A DNA stretch of 5,074 nt, taken from NCBI GenBank assembly GCA_946480565.1, contig CAMLKR010000177.1, positions 1-5,074 of the forward strand, written 5' to 3'. Both the position numbers and the translations under genes were made by a program. Origin of the DNA: an uncultured Arenimonas sp. GTDB lineage: Bacteria > Pseudomonadota > Gammaproteobacteria > Xanthomonadales > Xanthomonadaceae. The first letter of the stretch is position 1, and each line of letters starts with the position of its first letter. The notes below the pieces were generated by a model. That model was not told where the DNA came from and searched no databases. It worked only from the letters and a program-made list of their open reading frames with translations. This document shows, piece after piece, positions 1 to 2,913 of the stretch.

Positions 1-634
1 TGATGCGGAAGTAGGTGCTCAGCTCCATCGGGCAGCGCACGCCCTTGGGGATGAAGACGAAGCTGCCGTCGGAGAACACGGCCGAGTTCAGCGCCGCGAA
101 ATAGTTGTCGCCCGCCGGCACCACGCTGCCCAGGTATCGGCGCACCAGGTCGGGGTGTTCCTTCACCGCCTCGGACATCGAGCAGAAGATCACGCCCTTC
201 TCGGCCAGCTCCTTGCGGAAGGTGGTGCCGACCGAGACCGAATCGAACACCGCGTCCACCGCCACGCCGGCCAGCTTGGCGCGCTCGTGCAGCGGCACCC
301 CGAGCTTTTCGTAGGTGTCGAGCAGCTCCTTGGGCACGTCGTCCAGCGAGGCGTATTTCGGGCCCTTGGGCGCGGCGTAGTAGCTCACGGCCTGGAAGTC
401 GATCGGCGCGATCTCCAGCTTGGCCCACTCCGGTGGCGTCATCGTCAGCCAGTGCCGGTAGGCTTTCAGGCGCCACTCGGTCAGCCATTCCGGCTCGCCC
501 TTCTTGGCGGAGATGAATCGCACCACGTCTTCGTCCAGGCCGGGCGGCAGGGTGTCGGACTCGATGTCGGTGACGAAGCCGGCGTCGTAGCGGCGCGCCA
601 GGTGTTCGACGATTTCTGCGTTCTGCGTGCTCAT
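1..634 (-). CDS. sufB: Fe-S cluster assembly scaffold protein SufB (N-terminal part, cut by the window edge)
   Basis: SufB is the scaffold subunit of the cytoplasmic SufBCD complex. It works with the ATPase SufC and with SufD to build Fe-S clusters from sulfur supplied by the SufS desulfurase; this is family knowledge. The visible 211 residues start MSTQNAEIVEHLARRYDAGF and read in one frame to the window edge without a stop. Conserved SufB blocks are GEPEWLTEWRLKAYRHW (46-62), SVGTTFRKELAEKGVIFCS (134-152), and the PAGDNYFAALNSAVFSDG stretch (173-190) followed by FIPKGVRCPMELSTYFRI (194-211). SufB proteins usually have about 480-495 residues, so less than half is present; the C-terminal beta-helix core and its catalytic residues lie outside. 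The start is supported by an AGGAG ribosome site six bases upstream. The gene begins one base after the stop of the Rrf2 regulator, so the two are translationally linked. sufC, sufD and sufS would be expected further along this strand, but they are not visible. Identification is very secure. Confidence 0.97.
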   Translation of the reverse strand, partial: MSTQNAEIVEHLARRYDAGFVTDIESDTLPPGLDEDVVRFISAKKGEPEWLTEWRLKAYRHWLTMTPPEWAKLEIAPIDFQAVSYYAAPKGPKYASLDDVPKELLDTYEKLGVPLHERAKLAGVAVDAVFDSVSVGTTFRKELAEKGVIFCSMSEAVKEHPDLVRRYLGSVVPAGDNYFAALNSAVFSDGSFVFIPKGVRCPMELSTYFRI

Positions 635-635
635 G

Positions 636-1085
636 TCAGGCTCCTGCCCGCGACAGCTGCAGCGGGATGGCCTTGCGTGCCGCCGGCGGCGGCAGCATGT
701 CGGCCAGGGTGATGCCGCCGAGCGCCTCGGCGATGACGTCGTTGATGCGGCGCCAGTGCGACTGCACGCCGCAGTGCGGCTCGAGTTCGCAGCTGGAGTG
801 TTCGCCCGAACATTCGGTCATGCCCAGCGGACCTTCGATGGCCTCGACGATCGCGATCAGCGGGATCTGGGCCGCCGGGCGCGCCAGCCGGTAGCCGCCG
901 CTGGCGCCGCGGAAGCCCTCCACCAGGCCGGCATGCGCCAGCGGCTTGAGCACCTTGGCCACGGTCGGCGGCTCCAGGCGGGCCCGTTCGGCCAGCTCGG
1001 CGGCCGAATGCACGCGGTCGGGCGCCGAGGCCAGGGTGGCCAGGACGACGGTGGCGTAATCAGTCAGCTTGGTGACGCGGAGCAT
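636..1085 (-). CDS. Rrf2-family SUF system Fe-S assembly transcriptional regulator
   Basis: This is a 149-residue winged-helix regulator of the Rrf2/IscR family, closest in pattern to the Xanthomonas-type SUF regulator found directly before sufB. The N-terminus MLRVTKLTDYATVVLATLA is the typical Rrf2 opening. The helix-turn-helix spans about residues 27-54 (SAAELAERARLEPPTVAKVL region), and the wing carries GASGGYRLARP (60-70). Cysteines 92, 99 and 105, with histidines 96, 104 and 110 nearby, form the expected Fe-S binding patch (CX6CX5C). By analogy with IscR it would sense cluster status and control the suf operon and itself. An in-frame ATG at 1148 would add 21 residues, but it lies in the -35 region of the promoter and the extension MSGPDLKRTISVR is not Rrf2-like, so the start at 1085 is preferred. 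No clear ribosome site precedes that ATG; the leader there is C-rich. The gene is followed after one base by sufB. Family is secure; cluster binding and direct suf control are inferred. Confidence 0.93.
   Translation of the reverse strand: MLRVTKLTDYATVVLATLASAPDRVHSAAELAERARLEPPTVAKVLKPLAHAGLVEGFRGASGGYRLARPAAQIPLIAIVEAIEGPLGMTECSGEHSSCELEPHCGVQSHWRRINDVIAEALGGITLADMLPPPAARKAIPLQLSRAGA
641..645 (-). promoter_or_regulatory. Ribosome binding site of sufB, inside the end of the regulator gene
   Basis: On the minus strand AGGAG is followed by six bases and then the sufB ATG. The site lies in the last codons of the upstream regulator, whose TGA (638-636) is one base from the ATG (634-632). Ribosomes finishing the regulator would stop directly over the sufB start, which favours coupled translation. 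Confidence 0.75.
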
Positions 1086-1105
1086 GGGGGTCGGGCCGGG
1101 GCCGT

Positions 1106-1123
1106 CAATTCGGACCGAAATTG
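1106..1123. promoter_or_regulatory. Dyad overlapping the promoter; candidate operator of the Rrf2 regulator
   Basis: The minus-strand sequence CAATTTCGGTCCGAATTG is an interrupted palindrome: arms CAATT-CGG and CCG-AATTG flank a central T, with one extra T in the left arm. It covers the downstream part of the -10 box and the expected start site, a position where a bound repressor would block transcription. Autoregulation is common in the Rrf2 family. The site does not clearly match the published E. coli IscR type 1 or type 2 consensus as remembered, so assignment to this regulator rests on position and symmetry only. Confidence 0.4.
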
Positions 1124-1148
1124 TACGTTTTAAATCCGGCCCGCTCAA
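1120..1148 (-). promoter_or_regulatory. Sigma70-type promoter of the regulator-sufB operon
   Basis: Read on the minus strand, TTGAGC (1148-1143) is followed by 17 bases and TACAAT (1125-1120). The first matches TTGACA at four of six positions, the second TATAAT at five of six, and the spacing is ideal. The region is an AT-rich island (ATTTAAAACG) in otherwise very GC-rich DNA. Transcription would start near 1113, leaving a leader of about 28 bases before the regulator ATG at 1085. Confidence 0.7.
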
Positions 1149-1156
1149 TCGGGCCG
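1137..1156 (-). terminator. Hairpin after the VIT transporter gene, possible rho-independent terminator
   Basis: On the minus strand CGGCCCG, a six-base loop ATTGAG, and CGGGCCG form a perfect 7-bp GC stem beginning 11 bases after the transporter stop codon. It is followed by GATTTAAAACG, which gives only three consecutive Ts, so as an intrinsic terminator it is weak. Its loop contains most of the -35 element of the downstream promoter. Confidence 0.45.
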
Positions 1157-1167
1157 CGGACCCCCGT

Positions 1168-2202
1168 TCAGGCCACGTCGACGCCGATCAGGCGGCCGAT
1201 GGCGAACACCGTGGCCCCGGCCAGGGCGCCGATGCCCAGCATCCGCGCGCCGCCGGCCCAGGGATTGCGGCCGGTGAACAGGCTCATCGCGGCGCCGGTG
1301 CCGAACAGACCCGCGGCCGCCAGCCCCGTGCCCCAGAACGCCGCTTGGGGCAGGGCGCTGCCGGCGAAGAAGGGCACCAGCGGGATCAGGGCGCCGATGG
1401 TGAAGGCGCTGAACGAGAACACCGCGGCCCCGATGGGCGAGCCCAGGTCGTCCGGATTCAGGCCCAGCTCCTCGCGGGCCAGGACGTCCAAGGCCTGCGC
1501 GGGATCCTTCACCAGGGTCGCCGCGAAGCCGCGGGCCTGCTCCGCCGGCATGCCGCGGGCGATGTAGATCAGGGCCAACTCCTCGGCCTCCGCTTCGGGA
1601 TATTTCTTCAGCTCGTCCGACTCCAGTCCGATCTGGTACTCGAACAGCTCGCGCTGCGAGCGCACCGACACGTATTCGCCGGCCGCCATCGACAGCGCGC
1701 CCGCCAGCAGGCCGGCGATGCCGGTAGCCAGCACGGTGCCGGTGGACGCGCTGGCGCCGACCACGCCCAGGATCAGGCTGGCGTTCGAGACCAGGCCGTC
1801 GTTGACGCCGAAGATGGCGGCGCGCAGGTTGCCGCCGCCGACCGAACGGTGGCTCACGCCGACCTGGGCCAGGTCGGTGGGCAGCAGGTGGCCGGTGAGC
1901 GCGGCGGTGTAGGCGGAAAGGCCCCGAACTTTCAGTGCCGCCAAGGCCGGCTTCATCCGGCGCGGCCCGAGCCGGCGCGCGAGGCCCGCCACCAGTCGGG
2001 CCCGGCGTTCGGGCACGAAGGGCTCGGGCAGGATTTCGCCGGCCTCCTGGGCCGCCGCGGCCCAGGTCTGCGCCTGCGATTCGGCCGCGTCGGCGAGGGC
2101 GCGGAACAGCGCCGCGATGCGGGTGTCGGGCTCCGCGGCGGCCAGGGCGCGGTAGAGCCAGGCCGATTGTTTTTCCTCGCGCCAGCTGTTGCCAGGATCC
2201 AT
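1168..2202 (-). CDS. VIT1/CCC1-family iron/manganese transporter with degenerate ferritin-like N-terminal domain
   Basis: This 344-residue inner-membrane protein belongs to the VIT1/CCC1 family, whose members move Fe2+ or Mn2+ out of the cytoplasm. The transporter part begins near residue 125 with NLRAAIFGVNDGLVSNASLI; D135 of the NDG motif matches the essential Asp of TM1. TM2 (about 154-178) holds SMAAGEYVSVRSQRE. A Glu-rich cytoplasmic helical segment (about 181-250; E185, E188, E194, E197, E203, E205, E207, E208) corresponds to the metal-collecting domain of VIT1. TM3-TM5 lie near 257-281, 285-310 and 316-340. Residues 7-100 resemble the ferritin-like domain of MbfA-type proteins (EEKQSAWLYRALAAAE, 9-24), but the ExxH metal ligands are not intact, so oxidation activity is doubtful. 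The start is supported by GGGAG seven bases upstream. The gene lies upstream of the suf regulator on the same strand and is divergent from the SET gene. Family is secure; Fe versus Mn preference is not visible. Confidence 0.92.
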   Translation of the reverse strand: MDPGNSWREEKQSAWLYRALAAAEPDTRIAALFRALADAAESQAQTWAAAAQEAGEILPEPFVPERRARLVAGLARRLGPRRMKPALAALKVRGLSAYTAALTGHLLPTDLAQVGVSHRSVGGGNLRAAIFGVNDGLVSNASLILGVVGASASTGTVLATGIAGLLAGALSMAAGEYVSVRSQRELFEYQIGLESDELKKYPEAEAEELALIYIARGMPAEQARGFAATLVKDPAQALDVLAREELGLNPDDLGSPIGAAVFSFSAFTIGALIPLVPFFAGSALPQAAFWGTGLAAAGLFGTGAAMSLFTGRNPWAGGARMLGIGALAGATVFAIGRLIGVDVA

Positions 2203-2209
2203 GTCCGAA

Positions 2210-2214
2210 CTCCC
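2210..2214 (-). promoter_or_regulatory. Ribosome binding site of the VIT transporter gene
   Basis: On the minus strand GGGAG is followed by seven bases (TTCGGAC) and the ATG at 2202-2200. It is the clearest ribosome site before this gene and supports that start. No convincing -10/-35 pair for this strand was found in the divergent gap. Confidence 0.65.
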
Positions 2215-2218
2215 GTGT

Positions 2219-2240
2219 GCCGGCGCCAGCTTACGCCGGC
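2219..2240. repeat. Inverted repeat in the divergent VIT/SET intergenic region
   Basis: GCCGGCG (2219-2225) and CGCCGGC (2234-2240) are perfect 7-bp inverted arms around an 8-base spacer. The element lies just upstream of the transporter start and could be a regulator site or a leader hairpin in its mRNA. In DNA this GC-rich, short inverted repeats also arise by chance. Confidence 0.35.
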
Positions 2241-2263
2241 GCGGGGCAGGGCTGCGCCGAAGG

Positions 2264-2301
2264 CCCGCATGCGGGACAATGGCGCCCCTTTCGCTGTCCC
2301 G
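2264..2301 (+). promoter_or_regulatory. Candidate promoter and palindromes before the SET-domain gene
   Basis: GACAAT (2275-2280) is a plausible -10 box 32 bases before the start codon; the region 16-18 bases upstream has only a weak -35 (CTGCGC at 2252-2257). Two symmetric elements overlap it: a perfect 12-bp palindrome CCCGCATGCGGG (2264-2275), and inverted arms CGGGACA (2272-2278) and TGTCCCG (2295-2301) separated by 16 bases. The start site would fall between these arms, as expected for an operator. Promoter and operator are inferred from position only. Confidence 0.35.
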
Positions 2302-2312
2302 GACCGCTGCAG

Positions 2313-2792
2313 ATGCCCAAGAAGATCGAAGCCCGCCGCTCCGCCATCCACGGCAACGGTGTCTTCGCCACCGAGGCGATCCCCAAGGGCGAACGGATCA
2401 TCCGCTACAAGGGCCTGCTGCGCACGCACGAGGAAGTGGACCGCGTTTACGCCGACGAGCTCGACACCGGCCACACCTTCCTGTTCACCCTCAACGACAA
2501 GTACGTGATTGACGCCAACGTGGACGGCAACGACGCGCGCTGGATCAACCACAGCTGCGACCCCAACTGCGAGGCCGCGCACCTGGAGTCGGACACCGGC
2601 AAGAAGCGCAAGGACCGCATCTACATCGAGGCCATGCGCGACATCGCCCCCGGCGAAGAACTGACCTACAACTACGGTATCACCCTGGCCGAGCCGCACA
2701 CCGCCAGGCTGAAGAAGCTCTGGGCCTGCCGCTGCGGCGCGAAAAACTGCACCGGCACCATGCTGCAGCCCAAGCGCAAGCCCAGGGGCTGA
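2313..2792 (+). CDS. SET domain-containing protein, putative protein-lysine N-methyltransferase
   Basis: This 159-residue protein is almost entirely a SET domain, the fold that transfers methyl groups from S-adenosylmethionine to protein lysines. Visible landmarks in order are IHGNGVFA (12-19, SAM-binding glycine motif), RWINHSCDPNC (76-86, the SAM and active-site NHS motif), GEELTYNYG (114-122, with the expected catalytic Tyr), and a C-terminal CRCGAKNC (139-146). The last is the CxCx4C post-SET zinc cluster, which in eukaryotic enzymes binds zinc together with the NHSC cysteine (C82 here). A basic tail (KRKPRG) ends the protein. The start at 2313 matches the family opening MPKKIEARRS; longer reading upstream is open only because of base composition. 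The ribosome site is weak. There is no signal peptide. It is divergent from the VIT gene and ends 117 bp before the DUF5916 gene. The substrate is unknown: a host protein, ribosomal protein or DNA-binding protein are all possible. The fold assignment is secure; activity is inferred. Confidence 0.93.
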   Translation: MPKKIEARRSAIHGNGVFATEAIPKGERIIRYKGLLRTHEEVDRVYADELDTGHTFLFTLNDKYVIDANVDGNDARWINHSCDPNCEAAHLESDTGKKRKDRIYIEAMRDIAPGEELTYNYGITLAEPHTARLKKLWACRCGAKNCTGTMLQPKRKPRG

Positions 2793-2850
2793 ATCGCGGC
2801 GCGACATCGTCGGATGCATTACGCGCCCGCAGGGTTGACATGACCTTTGG

Positions 2851-2871
2851 CCCTCGGCGCCACGCCGGGGG
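2851..2871 (+). other. Strong GC hairpin in the SET-DUF5916 gap
   Basis: CCCTCGGCG (2851-2859), a three-base loop CCA and CGCCGGGGG (2863-2871) pair over nine positions with one G-U in RNA. No T-tract follows, so it is not a classic intrinsic terminator. It is the only stable hairpin after the SET stop and may still slow or end that transcript. Its 3' arm is the G-run that would act as ribosome site for the ATG at 2881. Confidence 0.4.
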
Positions 2872-2880
2872 ATCACCAAG

Positions 2881-2913
2881 ATGCGCGGGTCCCCGAGCCT
2901 GGCCTGCGCATGA
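2881..2913 (+). CDS. Possible 10-codon leader ORF overlapping the DUF5916 start
   Basis: ATG at 2881 opens a reading frame for MRGSPSLACA whose TGA (2911-2913) overlaps the ATG of the next gene as ATGA. A G-rich run (GGGGG, 2867-2871) sits nine bases before its ATG, a better ribosome site than anything directly before 2910. Translation of this peptide could deliver ribosomes to the DUF5916 start. It has no recognisable peptide function, and such a short frame could be chance. Confidence 0.25.
   Translation: MRGSPSLACA

Noticed and set aside
1106..1123. The suf-promoter dyad as a canonical E. coli IscR site
   Set aside because: It does not clearly fit the remembered type 1 or type 2 IscR consensus, so it is listed only as an operator candidate.
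155..1133. Plus-strand open frames of 185 and 168 codons
   Set aside because: They are antisense to sufB and the Rrf2 regulator and have no recognisable protein motif.
1086..1148. A 21-residue N-terminal extension of the Rrf2 regulator from an ATG at 1148
   Set aside because: That ATG falls inside the -35 region, the extension is unlike Rrf2 proteins, and MLRVTKLTDYAT at 1085 is the standard family start.
1935..2312. An N-terminal extension of the SET protein from an ATG at 1935
   Set aside because: It would lie antisense to the VIT N-terminus and is a Pro/Arg/Ala-rich stretch without motifs; family members begin at MPKK.
1069..2508. A 479-codon plus-strand open frame across the VIT gene
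   Set aside because: It is antisense to the well-supported VIT transporter, is low-complexity in Arg/Gly/Ala/Gln, and runs into the SET gene out of frame.
2802..2812. CGAC-ATC-GTCG hairpin as terminator of the SET gene
   Set aside because: The stem is only four base pairs and no T-tract follows, so it is too weak to call.
2835..2840. A perfect TTGACA as -35 box for the DUF5916 gene
   Set aside because: At 15-19 bases downstream there are only GC-rich bases with nothing like TATAAT, so no promoter can be supported from it.
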